DNA of 11,929 nucleotides from CAYMRB01 sp964392615 (GCA_964392615.1 CAYMRB010000325.1:1-11929); one strand, 5' to 3'. Positions 1 to 8,279 are shown, counted from the stretch's first letter. Notes: generated by a model not told the origin, from the letters alone. Numbers and translations: made by a program.

Positions 1-552
1 CGCCGACTTGACTGGGCTGTTGAACTCGACCTGCGTGCTGAGGTCCAGCAGCTCGACGAGCTTCACCGCAGTCTTGGTCAGAAGACGTGTCGCGATCTCG
101 AGCGGCAAGAGCACGACAACGGTCATCAGATTGAAGAAATCGTGCACCGTGGCGCCGGCGAACGCCCGCTTGAACTCCGCCGACCGCGTCACGTGCCCGA
201 GCGACACGAGCGTGTTGGTGATCGTCGTGCCGATGTTGGCGCCCATGATCATCGGGACGAACGCCGAGATCGAGTCCTCGAGCGATGCTCCCGGCTGCGC
301 GACCACGACGCCGACGATCAGCGACGTCGTCACGGACGATGACTGCACGAGCACTGTCGCGAGAACGCCGACCGCCAGCGCGGCGACCGGCGGCATGCGC
401 GTGATGAGCCCCTCGGCCTGACCCAAGCCGATGCTCTTGAACGTGCCACCGATCGTCTGGATGGCGACGAGGAAGATGTAGAGTAATGCGAAGACCAGGA
501 TGGTGCGCAGCACGATCTCGATCTTCGCGCGCGCCGGCGCGTCGACTACCAC
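1..552 (-). CDS. nptA: Na+/phosphate symporter, NptA/SLC34 family (partial, N-terminal part)
   Basis: An inner-membrane symporter that takes up inorganic phosphate with sodium. The reading frame covers 184 residues from the start to the window edge, so the C-terminal part is missing. Visible signatures are the QSSS motif at residues 70-73, GANIGTT at 104-110 followed by TNTLVS, and AFAGATVHDFFN at 130-141. The last continues into VVVLLPLE, matching the first Na/Pi-cotransporter repeat of SLC34 and Vibrio NptA proteins. Hydrophobic segments lie at about 17-33 and 54-83, with another after 141. The start is taken as GTG at 552-550 because a GGAG (562-559) sits 6 bases upstream and the first membrane helix follows at the usual distance. 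The frame stays open upstream to a stop at 852-850, but that extension has no family-like sequence. The gene is transcribed divergently from the cytochrome operon. Family assignment is firm; the exact start is less so. Confidence 0.9.
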   Translation of the reverse strand, partial: MVVDAPARAKIEIVLRTILVFALLYIFLVAIQTIGGTFKSIGLGQAEGLITRMPPVAALAVGVLATVLVQSSSVTTSLIVGVVVAQPGASLEDSISAFVPMIMGANIGTTITNTLVSLGHVTRSAEFKRAFAGATVHDFFNLMTVVVLLPLEIATRLLTKTAVKLVELLDLSTQVEFNSPVKSA

Positions 553-647
553 AGCGATCTCCGTCGAAACCCTCGCAGTGCGAAAACCAGAGACTCCCTC
601 GGTCTCCGTAGCGTCTCGAAGGGTCCGCGCCGGAGCCGAGCGCGCTA

Positions 648-677
648 AGAGTACAGGAAAGAAATGCGTGGGCTCAA
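648..677 (-). promoter_or_regulatory. Candidate sigma70-type promoter for the phosphate symporter gene
   Basis: On the minus strand TTGAGC (677-672) and TACTCT (653-648) are separated by 18 bases, resembling a -35/-10 pair (4 of 6 matches to TTGACA in the -35 box). It lies in the AT-richer part of the intergenic region, about 95 bases upstream of the proposed GTG start. This is a weak consensus match only. Confidence 0.3.
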
Positions 678-797
678 AGAAGAAAACGGGCAAAAAATCG
701 GAGCTCCGGTCACAGAGGGGGTTGCATCCCCCGCTGCCACGATCGCGACGTGTCGACCGACGCCGCGCCGGGGCTGTCCCGCCCTGCACCGACCTGC

Positions 798-803
798 TAC
801 ATT
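798..803 (+). promoter_or_regulatory. Candidate -10 box for the cytochrome-LamG-sulfatase operon
   Basis: TACATT lies 61 bases before the proposed ATG of the cytochrome gene, in a GC-rich setting where such a hexamer is rare. No convincing -35 box is seen; CTGTCC (774-779) is a poor match at 18 bases. Similar hexamers sit 47 and 52 bases before the next two independently placed genes, which modestly strengthens the call. Confidence 0.35.
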
Positions 804-864
804 CGCGGAGGATCGCGGGCTTCGTGACCGTGTCCTCCAGGCTTCCCGTTCACAGAGCTCGGTG

Positions 865-3800
865 ATGCGCTACTGGCAAGTTGCAATGATCGTCGGGGTC
901 GCCCTCGCAGTCTCCGCGGGTGCTTCCGGTAACGATGAGACTCCGTCGCTCGCGGCGGGCCTGGTCGGTCGCTACTACGTCGGCGAGCCTGCCGAGCGAG
1001 CCCCCGCACTCGAGCGGGTCGATCCGACCCTCGCGTTCGACTGGTCCGACGGTAGCCCCGACGAGCGACTGCCACCCGGCCCGTTCACCGTGGTGTGGAC
1101 GGGCTTCCTGCGCCTGGACGACGACGGCGACGTGCGCTTCTCGAGCCGGGGCAATGGTCGCTTGCGCGTGTGGATCGCGGAGCGCATCGCCTACGACTCG
1201 ACGTCGCCCTCCGATGCGCGGACCGTCACGCTGGAGTACGGCGAGCACGCGCTGCGCGTCGAGTACCGCGCCCCCGCGACCGGCGCCGCTGTGCAGCTGT
1301 TGTGGGAGAGCGACTTCTTCGCGCCGGAGCCGATCGGCGCACGCTGGCTCTTCCACCGCGGCGGGTCGGCCGCCGAGGAGCCTCCGTATGATCGCGGCCG
1401 TCGCTTGTTCGACCGTTACGGCTGCGATCGCTGTCACGGACGCGATGAGGCGAACGTTGCCGCGCGGCTGTTCGGCGCGCGTCGACCGGGTCCGCCACTC
1501 GTGCGCTCCGCGCGCATCGTCCCCGACTACCTCGCGCGCTGGCTGCGCGATCCTCGAGCGATCCGTCCGGGAACGCCGATGCCGGCTTTGGGGGGTACGT
1601 CCGAGGAGATCGCGACAGCCGCCGCTTCGATCGCGGCGTTCCTCGCGAGCAGCGCGGCTCCTGAGCCGGCGCGCGACGAGGTCGATGACACGGGCGCCAT
1701 CGACGCGGGACCGAACGCCGAGCGCGGGCGCGTGCGCTTCCACGAGCTCGGCTGCGTCGCGTGCCACGCTCCCGACAGCCCGCTAGCGAAGACGGAACGT
1801 CGAGCACCTACACTCGCCGATGTCGGATCGAAGTGGCCGCGAGAAGCGATCACCGACTTCCTGCTCGCGCCGTTGCGCTCGCACCCCGAGGGGCTCATGC
1901 CGGACTTCGGCCTCGACCGCCGCGTCGCCGAAGATCTGACGGCTTATCTGGCCGGATTCCGGCTCGACGCCAGAAGCTCCTCCGACGACTCCGAACCGCT
2001 GCAGTCCGACGCCGCGGCCATCGCCGCCGGACGCGGCCTCGTCGAGCGGCTCGGGTGCGGCGCGTGTCATGAGCTTCCAGCGACCTCGCCGCCGACGTCG
2101 TCGTCACCTCCGGTCGCGCCTTCGCTCGCCGAGCTCTCGTCGACCGTGCGGGCGGGCGAGTCCGACGAGCTCGCGAGCCGCGGCTGCTTGCGATCGAATC
2201 GCGCCGCGGACAAGCCGTCAGGCCCTCGCGCAGCCCCACCGTTCTTCGCGTTCGATCGCCTCGATCGACAGGCTCTCGTTGCGTTCCTGGGGCAGCGCCC
2301 GCGCTCCCCCACGATCGCGTCGCGCGAGCTCGCCCGACGCGCGTTCGACGAGCAGCTCGGCTGTCGTGAGTGCCACACCCGCGACGGAACCGGCCGCGAG
2401 CAGCTCGCGACGTCGGCCGAGAGCTTCTGCGCGAAGCGGAAGGACGCGGATCCGGCGCGCATGACGCCTCCGGATCTCGATGGCATCGGCGCGCGATTGC
2501 GGCGCGAGTCGCTGGTCGAGATGATTCGCGGCGACGCTCCCCGCGCACGACCGTGGCTCTCGGTCTCGATGCCGCGGTTCGCGCTCTCGCAGCGCGAGGT
2601 GGCCGCTCTCGCCGATTGGCTCGAGACCACGGACCGCATCCCACGTCTGCGCGCGCCGCGGGCGCAGCGCCCACCGACCGACCTGACCGCGACGGGTTGG
2701 CAGCTCGTCGGGGGAAGCGGCTTCTCGTGCGTCACGTGTCACCACCTCGGCGGGCGGACGCCGACCGGCGAGTCGCACGCGCCCGAGCTCACCCTCGCGT
2801 CGCGGCGCGTCAGTCGCGCGTGGTTCCACCGCTACCTCGACGCACCGAGCCGACGCGTCGCGGACGTCACGATGCCGGCGTTCGTGTTCCCGGTCGCCGG
2901 CGTACTCGACGGCGACCTCTTCGCGCAGAAGGAAGCCGTTTGGCAATTCCTCAAGCACACGCCGGCCGACAAGCTCGGCGATCTCGTCGCGAGCGAGAGC
3001 TCGACCGTACGCGTCGCCGGGCGCCGCCCTCGCGTCGTCCAAGGTCGCGTGCTCGGCTTCGCGAACGTCACGCGCGGCATCGCGATCGGCCTGCCCAACC
3101 GCACCTCCGTGCTGTTCGACTACGAGCGCATGACGTGGAAGGCGAGCTGGACGGGTGGCTTTCTCGAACGAACGGGCAGGCACGGCGCACAGCAGTGGTG
3201 GGACCCCGCCGGCGAGCCCGTCTGGGTCGACCGACGGGGTGTCCCGCCGATCCTGTTCCGACACAGGGAGAGCGGCGAGTGGCTCGCGCCCGCATCGTGG
3301 CGCAAGCGGTTCGGCTTCCTCGATCGCGTGACGATCGTCGGACGCGCCGTGCGACTCGAGTACCGGCTCCGCGCGCCGGGCGCTCCGACCGGAACGCACG
3401 AGGCGCGCGCGTGGATCGACGTCGACGAGCTCGTCGAGCCGAATCCTCCGGGCGCCGTCGGCTTCACGCGTACCGTTCGCGTTCGCAGCGTGCCCCAGGA
3501 GTACGACATCGTGCTCGGCGTCGGCGTCGGCGCATCGCATGACGCAGCGACGACGCAAGTCACCCCTTCAGCCTCGGACAACGACGCATGGCACGACCTT
3601 CCCGCGCTCGCGTTCCGAGGCGCGGACCGCCGTCGACGAGAGATCCGCGTCACGTCCAACCAACGAGCGCGCTGGATCGCACCGCCGGACGCGATCGTCA
3701 GTCCGGTCGAGCAGCCCTTCACGGACGATCCGATGGATCCCGCGACGCGGTACCCGCCGGAGTCGCTCCCCGGAGCCGGCCTCGCGTCGGTGCTGGTCGA

Positions 3801-5298
3801 GAATCCGGGAGCTGCTTCGCTCGAGGTCGTTTGGCAGCACGCGGTCGCACCGCCCGGTCCACCGGCAACGCACCGCCCGCCGCGCCGATGGGCCGGACCT
3901 CCCGTTCGTGAGCCGCTTCAGGACCTGGACGCGCCGCGCTATGCGCACGAAACGATCGCGCCTTCCGTTCTCGCGGAATCGCGGCGCCCCGCCGTGCCGC
4001 CCGGATTCCGTATCGAACGGCTGCCGCTGCCGGACGACTTCCTGGTCTGCGCGCTGACGTTCTGGAAGGGCCGCTTCCTCGTCGGTGGCTACGACGGTGA
4101 GCTGCGCATCGCCGACGACACGGACGGCGACGGCAGCCCGGACCGCTACCGCCACTTCGGCGGCACGCTGCAACAGGTGAACAACCTGCGCGTGTTCGAC
4201 GGCGAGATCTACGCGACGTCGCCGGGCGCCGTCTATCGCATCCGCGATCTCGACGGCGACGAGATCGCCGACTCGTACGAGCTCCTGAGCTCGTTGTGGG
4301 ACTGGTCCGGCCATCAGAACGATTGGTTCAACGGCCTGACGCGCGATCGCGAGGGCAACCTTTACGGCGCCAACTCGACGGCGTTCATCTACCGCCCCGG
4401 AGGCAAGCCGCCCGGGTACTACCTGCGCGGCGACGTCCTCAAGATCACGCCCGACGGTCGCACGATCCGCTGCGGCACGGGAACGCGCTTCCAATTCGGT
4501 TGGGCGCAAAGCGCCGCGGGGCACATGTACTTCAACATCAACCAGGGTCACTACAACTACACGAACGGCATCCACCTCGTGATCGACGGCGCGCACTACG
4601 GCTTCCTCGAGCCCGACCTGAGCAAGGTGCAGAAGCCTGTGATCCGCGCGCCGTATCCGTGGTGCAAGTCGCTGACCGGGATGGCGTTCGCGGAGTCCCC
4701 GGTGCCGTTCGGCCCGTTCCAGGGCCAGGGCTTCTCGGGCGACTACAACACGAATCAGGTCATCCGCTGGACGGACTACGCGGTCGGAGAAGATCGCCAG
4801 GGGACCTGCTATCCGTTCCTGACCGGCACCGACGCAGGCCCGACGGAGATCGCGTTCGGCCCCGACGGCGCGCTGTACGTCGGCTTCATGTGCGACCAGG
4901 GCTGGTACGGCGGACGAGCCCGCGGCGGAATCTACCGCGTCACGTACGAGGGACCGCCGACGGTCGCGGTGCGCGAAGCGCGCGTCGAGCGCGACGGCTT
5001 CCGGCTCGAGTTCACGGTCGCGCTCGATCCGGACTCGGTGTCTCCCGACGCGTGTCGCAGCGTGCACCGCTGGTGGCACGAGAACAAGGGAGCGTACGCA
5101 TCGCCGGAGATCGCGCACGAGGACGTGCCGGTGCAAGACGTCACGCTCTCCGCGGACGGCCGCTCGCTGCGGCTCAACGTCGATGTGACGCTGGTGCCTC
5201 GGCTGTACCGCATCCGGCTCCGCGGCCTGCGCGCACGCGATGGTCGCCCGCTGCCCGACGAGCCGGTCTTCCTGACAGTTCACGACTTGCCGCGATGA
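865..5298 (+). CDS. Exported PA14 / penta-heme cytochrome c / beta-propeller fusion protein (PVC-type CxxCH protein)
   Basis: A predicted exported electron-transfer protein of 1477 residues; its redox partner and substrate cannot be read from the sequence. The start is ATG 865 because a Sec-type signal peptide follows at once (hydrophobic residues 6-16, likely cleavage near 20); an in-frame open stretch back to 664 is not protein-like. The order is: PA14-like domain, about 33-160; five c-type heme motifs CxxCH at 187 (CDRCH), 297 (CVACH), 398 (CGACH), 500 (CRECH) and 622 (CVTCH); a beta-rich middle region, about 720-1035, containing FDYERMTWKASWTGGFL near 751, a module I associate with planctomycete cytochromes; a glucose/sorbosone-dehydrogenase-like propeller, about 1045-1362, with DxDGD calcium-type loops at 1085-1090 and 1128-1132; and a C-terminal Ig-like segment, about 1366-1477. 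Possible Met heme ligands follow motifs 1, 2, 4 and 5 (MP/MPxF contexts) but not motif 3. It is the first gene of the operon, and its stop overlaps the LamG gene start. Confidence 0.88.
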   Translation: MRYWQVAMIVGVALAVSAGASGNDETPSLAAGLVGRYYVGEPAERAPALERVDPTLAFDWSDGSPDERLPPGPFTVVWTGFLRLDDDGDVRFSSRGNGRLRVWIAERIAYDSTSPSDARTVTLEYGEHALRVEYRAPATGAAVQLLWESDFFAPEPIGARWLFHRGGSAAEEPPYDRGRRLFDRYGCDRCHGRDEANVAARLFGARRPGPPLVRSARIVPDYLARWLRDPRAIRPGTPMPALGGTSEEIATAAASIAAFLASSAAPEPARDEVDDTGAIDAGPNAERGRVRFHELGCVACHAPDSPLAKTERRAPTLADVGSKWPREAITDFLLAPLRSHPEGLMPDFGLDRRVAEDLTAYLAGFRLDARSSSDDSEPLQSDAAAIAAGRGLVERLGCGACHELPATSPPTSSSPPVAPSLAELSSTVRAGESDELASRGCLRSNRAADKPSGPRAAPPFFAFDRLDRQALVAFLGQRPRSPTIASRELARRAFDEQLGCRECHTRDGTGREQLATSAESFCAKRKDADPARMTPPDLDGIGARLRRESLVEMIRGDAPRARPWLSVSMPRFALSQREVAALADWLETTDRIPRLRAPRAQRPPTDLTATGWQLVGGSGFSCVTCHHLGGRTPTGESHAPELTLASRRVSRAWFHRYLDAPSRRVADVTMPAFVFPVAGVLDGDLFAQKEAVWQFLKHTPADKLGDLVASESSTVRVAGRRPRVVQGRVLGFANVTRGIAIGLPNRTSVLFDYERMTWKASWTGGFLERTGRHGAQQWWDPAGEPVWVDRRGVPPILFRHRESGEWLAPASWRKRFGFLDRVTIVGRAVRLEYRLRAPGAPTGTHEARAWIDVDELVEPNPPGAVGFTRTVRVRSVPQEYDIVLGVGVGASHDAATTQVTPSASDNDAWHDLPALAFRGADRRRREIRVTSNQRARWIAPPDAIVSPVEQPFTDDPMDPATRYPPESLPGAGLASVLVENPGAASLEVVWQHAVAPPGPPATHRPPRRWAGPPVREPLQDLDAPRYAHETIAPSVLAESRRPAVPPGFRIERLPLPDDFLVCALTFWKGRFLVGGYDGELRIADDTDGDGSPDRYRHFGGTLQQVNNLRVFDGEIYATSPGAVYRIRDLDGDEIADSYELLSSLWDWSGHQNDWFNGLTRDREGNLYGANSTAFIYRPGGKPPGYYLRGDVLKITPDGRTIRCGTGTRFQFGWAQSAAGHMYFNINQGHYNYTNGIHLVIDGAHYGFLEPDLSKVQKPVIRAPYPWCKSLTGMAFAESPVPFGPFQGQGFSGDYNTNQVIRWTDYAVGEDRQGTCYPFLTGTDAGPTEIAFGPDGALYVGFMCDQGWYGGRARGGIYRVTYEGPPTVAVREARVERDGFRLEFTVALDPDSVSPDACRSVHRWWHENKGAYASPEIAHEDVPVQDVTLSADGRSLRLNVDVTLVPRLYRIRLRGLRARDGRPLPDEPVFLTVHDLPR

Positions 5299-6728
5299 GG
5301 CTCATGGTGACGTTTTCGACGCTCGGATTCACGAATCGCCGCGCCGCGCTGCTGCTGGCTCTCGCCCTCCTCGCCGCGCCCCCGTGGGTCGATGCGGACG
5401 ACGGGGAGGGGCTCGTCTCGTACTGGAACTTCGACGACACCCTCGTCGACAGCGCGTGGAGCTTTCGCGGCAATGCATCGCTCTCGCAGGACAACTTCCG
5501 CGTCGTCGGCGGAACGGCGCGGTTCGCTCCGGGTCGCGTCGGGCGAGCGCTCGTGCTCGACGGAGAGTACCTCGTCGCCCGCTTCTCGCCGGACGTCCGA
5601 CTCCCTCCGAGCTACACGATCGAGGCGTGGATCCGACCGCGAAACCCGAAGGCGACTTGGCAGCGATTCGTGCTGTGCTGGGGCAACGAGAAGTCGTATC
5701 ACTTCGCGCTGCGAAGCGGCACGGTCAGCCTGTACCACGCGCAGTCCGACGGCCAGGAGCCCCACCCCGAAGGCGGCGAGGTCGTCGCCGATCGCTGGCA
5801 GCACATCGCCGCGGTGGCCGACGCGAACGCGCGGCGGCTAACGGTCTATCTCGACGGCAAGGAGGTCGCGAGCGTCGAGCACGACGGAAGTCTTCGACCG
5901 GCCACGAAGGAGCACCTCGGCATCGGCGACTCCGCCGGCGGCCCCGGACAGAGCAATCGCTACGTCGGCGCGATCGACGAGCTCGCGATCTGGAACGTCG
6001 CGCTCGATGCGAAGCGGATCGCGCGACACGCGACGCGGAAGGATCGCCCTCTCGACTTGCGTCCACGGAGCTACGCCGACGTCGTCGCGGCGGACGCGCC
6101 GCTGCGCCATTGCTCGTTCGACCAGATGAGCGACGGCGAGCCGGATGGCTTCGCCTGCCGAGGCGGCGCACGGCACGGCGTCGAGGGCGTCTATGAACGC
6201 GGCTGCGAGCTCGACGGCGTCGACGATTGGGTCGACCTGGGCGGAGCCGGCGACATCGACGGCGCTGCTGCTCTGAGCGTCGAGGCGTGGATACGCTGGA
6301 CCGGACGCCCGGGCGAAATGAAGCGAGAGCGCGAATTCGTCCGCCGGGAGGAGTCGTTCGCGCTCGGCTCGGGCTGGCGCCGTGGCTCCGCTCCGGCCGA
6401 ACGGCAACGCGTGCGGTTCTGGGTGCACCGCGACGGCCGCTGGGTCCACTCGGGAAACGGCACGACGGACATCGACGACGGCCGCTGGCACCACGTTGTC
6501 GGCACCTTCGACGGGAAGACCGTACGCGTGTTCGTCGACGGCGTCGAGCAAAGCTCGCAACGCGTCGAGGGCGCGCCGCTGTCGAGTCGCGGCCGAAACG
6601 TCGTCGTCGGATCCATGGCTGGACGCGACGAGTTCTTCCGGGGCAGGATGGACGAGGTCGCGATCTACTCCCGCGCGCTGACGCCGGACGAGGTCTGGGA
6701 GCATTGGGTATTCGGCAGCGCGGAGTAG
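5295..6728 (+). CDS. Exported protein with two LamG/concanavalin A-like domains
   Basis: A 477-residue predicted secreted protein with two LamG-type (Laminin_G_3-like) beta-sandwich domains, a fold commonly used for carbohydrate or protein binding; no catalytic site is evident. The N-terminus carries an export signal: RR at 15-16, a hydrophobic run 17-28 and a probable cleavage after VDA (32-34). Domain 1 spans about 39-250 (opening LVSYWNFDD, then YTIEAWIRP, WQHIAAV, YLDGKEV, IDELAIWN). Domain 2 spans about 270-470 (CSFDQMSDGEPDGF, LSVEAWIRW, WHHVVGTFDGKTVRVFVDG, MDEVAIYSRALTPDEV). The start ATG 5295 overlaps the TGA of the cytochrome gene (ATGA), implying translational coupling; ATG 5304 is a possible alternative. 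An upstream open extension in this frame overlaps the cytochrome gene and is Arg-rich shadow sequence. The context suggests it binds the same extracellular substrate that the cytochrome and sulfatase deal with, which is inference. Confidence 0.85.
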   Translation: MRLMVTFSTLGFTNRRAALLLALALLAAPPWVDADDGEGLVSYWNFDDTLVDSAWSFRGNASLSQDNFRVVGGTARFAPGRVGRALVLDGEYLVARFSPDVRLPPSYTIEAWIRPRNPKATWQRFVLCWGNEKSYHFALRSGTVSLYHAQSDGQEPHPEGGEVVADRWQHIAAVADANARRLTVYLDGKEVASVEHDGSLRPATKEHLGIGDSAGGPGQSNRYVGAIDELAIWNVALDAKRIARHATRKDRPLDLRPRSYADVVAADAPLRHCSFDQMSDGEPDGFACRGGARHGVEGVYERGCELDGVDDWVDLGGAGDIDGAAALSVEAWIRWTGRPGEMKREREFVRREESFALGSGWRRGSAPAERQRVRFWVHRDGRWVHSGNGTTDIDDGRWHHVVGTFDGKTVRVFVDGVEQSSQRVEGAPLSSRGRNVVVGSMAGRDEFFRGRMDEVAIYSRALTPDEVWEHWVFGSAE

Positions 6729-6734
6729 ACAGCC

Positions 6735-6767
6735 ATGAACACAAACGCAGGAGCAACGGACGGATGA
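6735..6767 (+). other. Possible coupling mini-ORF (10 codons) upstream of the sulfatase
   Basis: An ATG at 6735 begins 6 bases after the LamG stop codon and reads MNTNAGATDG to a TGA at 6765-6767, which overlaps the sulfatase ATG (GGATGA). A GGAG at 6722-6725 lies 9 bases before it. It could pass terminating ribosomes on to the sulfatase start, but so short an ORF can arise by chance, and the sulfatase has its own GGAG (6750-6753). Confidence 0.25.
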
Positions 6768-8233
6768 AAGCAACGATCTTCGCTTTGACTCTCGTCGGCC
6801 TGTGCAGCGGACAGCTGCACGCCACGCCGAAGGCACGCCCCAACGTCGTGCTGATCTTCATCGACGATATGGGCTACGGCGACGTCGGCTTCAACGGCGC
6901 CAAGGGGCCGCGCACGCCGCACCTCGATCGCCTGGCGACCGAGGGCATGCGGTTCGAGCACTTCTACGTCGGCTGCGCGGTGTGCTCCGGCTCGCGCACC
7001 GCGTTGCTGACCGGATGCCACTACCAGCGGCTGAGCATGGCGGCCGTCCTGTTTCCGCCGAGCAAGAAGGGACTGCATCCGGACGAGGTCACCGTCGCGG
7101 ACATGCTCAAGGGTGCGGGCTACCGTACCGCGTGCGTCGGAAAGTGGCACCTCGGCCATCTGCCACCGTGCTTGCCGACATACCAGGGCTTCGACTCGTA
7201 CTACGGCATCCCGTACAGCAACGATATGTGGATCGATCCGGCGAATCAGCTGGCCGACGACATCGTCGTGCGGCAAGGGTTGACGCTCGCCGAGGTGAAG
7301 GCCGGACACAAGAAGCGGAATCAGGTGCCGCTCTTCCGGGACGAAGAAGTCATCGAGTACCCGGCAGACCAGTCCACGCTGACGAAGCGCTACACCGAGG
7401 AGGCCGTGCGGTTCATCGAGGCGAACAAGGAGCGGCCGTTCTTCTTGTACCTGCCGCACACGATGGTACACCTGCCGCTCGCGGTCTCGGACGCGTTCAA
7501 GAACCGCACGCCCAAGCTGATCTGGAACGCGATCGAGGAGGTCGATTGGTCGGTCGGCGAGATCGCGAAGACGTTGCGCAAGGCCGGCATCGCAGAGAAG
7601 ACGCTCGTCATCTTCACGAGCGACAACGGCGCCGCGGTCGGCTCCTCGCTGCCGCTGCGCGCGAAGAAGGGCAGCGTGTACGAGGGCGGCATCCGCGAGC
7701 CGACGGTCATGTGGTGGCCGGGCACGATTCCGGCCGGCTCGGTCTGCCGCGAGGTTGCTGCGACGATCGACGTCCTGCCGACGCTGGCCGGCCTCTGCGG
7801 CGGCAAGCTGCCCGACAGGAAGATCGACGGACGCGACATCTGGCCGCTGATGTCCGGCAAGGAGGGCGCCAAGAGCCCCCATGACACGTATGCGCTCATG
7901 CACGGTCCCGGCTGCGTGCGCGCGGGCCAGTGGAAGTTCTACCCGTGGCAGGAGGGCAAGGGACGCGGCCGCAACGCGACGAAGCGCGAGCCGTCCAAGC
8001 ACCCGGTGCAGCTCTATGACGTCATCGCGGACATCGCCGAGACGAAGAACGTCGCGGCGGAGCACCCGGACGTCGTGAAGCGCCTGCAGGCGGCGTACGA
8101 CGCGCACGTCGCGGACATCAAGAAGAACCGACGCCCGACAGCGGAGATGCCGCGACGCGCCGACGCGCCGACGCCGGACCTGAGGAGACCGAAGAGGGCG
8201 AAGGCTGGAGCGAGCGCGAAGAAGGCGAAGTAA
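6764..8233 (+). CDS. Secreted sulfatase (arylsulfatase-type, formylglycine family)
   Basis: A 489-residue hydrolase that would remove sulfate esters, probably from a glycan, in the periplasm or outside the cell. A Sec signal (residues 1-20, cleavage after LHA) precedes NVVLIFIDDMGYGD, whose D34-D35 are the metal ligands. The sulfatase signature is CSGSRTALLTG at 74-84: C74 would be oxidised to formylglycine and R78 is the partner arginine, but position 76 is Gly where Pro or Ala is usual. GKWHLG carries K127 and H129; SDNG carries D287 and N288; a conserved lysine follows at about 301. YDVIADIAETKNVA near the end is the usual family C-terminal motif. The last ~35 residues are Lys/Arg/Ala/Pro-rich. 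The start ATG 6764 has GGAG at 6750-6753, 10 bases upstream. The frame is open far upstream across the LamG gene, but only as Arg-rich shadow. It is the last gene of the operon, 35 bases after the LamG stop. The true substrate is unknown. Confidence 0.93.
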   Translation: MKATIFALTLVGLCSGQLHATPKARPNVVLIFIDDMGYGDVGFNGAKGPRTPHLDRLATEGMRFEHFYVGCAVCSGSRTALLTGCHYQRLSMAAVLFPPSKKGLHPDEVTVADMLKGAGYRTACVGKWHLGHLPPCLPTYQGFDSYYGIPYSNDMWIDPANQLADDIVVRQGLTLAEVKAGHKKRNQVPLFRDEEVIEYPADQSTLTKRYTEEAVRFIEANKERPFFLYLPHTMVHLPLAVSDAFKNRTPKLIWNAIEEVDWSVGEIAKTLRKAGIAEKTLVIFTSDNGAAVGSSLPLRAKKGSVYEGGIREPTVMWWPGTIPAGSVCREVAATIDVLPTLAGLCGGKLPDRKIDGRDIWPLMSGKEGAKSPHDTYALMHGPGCVRAGQWKFYPWQEGKGRGRNATKREPSKHPVQLYDVIADIAETKNVAAEHPDVVKRLQAAYDAHVADIKKNRRPTAEMPRRADAPTPDLRRPKRAKAGASAKKAK

Positions 8234-8238
8234 GCGCC

Positions 8239-8279
8239 GGTCTCTGCTCGGACCGAGCCCGAAGCGAAGCCAGAGAGCC
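8239..8279 (+). terminator. Possible hairpin after the sulfatase gene, without a T tract
   Basis: TCTCTG (8241-8246) can pair with CAGAGA (8271-8276), and GCTCGG-A-CCGAGC (8246-8258) is a perfect short dyad inside. There is no run of T residues after it, so it is not a classical intrinsic terminator. It may simply be an operon-end structure or chance. Confidence 0.2.

Larger units (their letters stand above)
553..864. other. Divergent intergenic region
   Basis: This 312-bp region separates the minus-strand symporter gene from the plus-strand cytochrome operon. Its middle (about 645-705) is clearly richer in A and T than the surrounding genes. Candidate promoters face both ways: a minus-strand one at 648-677 and a plus-strand TACATT at 798-803. 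Both strands have open frames running across it, but their translations look non-coding (Arg/Pro/Ser-rich, no domain). I see no RNA gene or riboswitch here. Confidence 0.6.

Noticed and set aside
8..421. A 137-codon plus-strand frame at the left edge
   Set aside because: It is Ser/Thr/Arg-rich and lies opposite the symporter gene, whose family motifs are on the minus strand.
664..864. An N-terminal extension of the cytochrome protein from an ATG at 664
   Set aside because: The extension has no domain and would bury the signal peptide that begins at the ATG at 865.
3568..5283. A 571-codon open frame on the minus strand
   Set aside because: It is antisense to the propeller part of the cytochrome protein and its composition is typical of an antisense shadow.
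6764..6823. Lipoprotein signal at C14 of the sulfatase
   Set aside because: The residue before the cysteine is Leu (VGLC), which does not fit a lipobox; a Sec cleavage after LHA fits better.
6665..8107. A 480-codon open frame on the minus strand
   Set aside because: It is antisense to the sulfatase, whose catalytic motifs are unambiguous on the plus strand.
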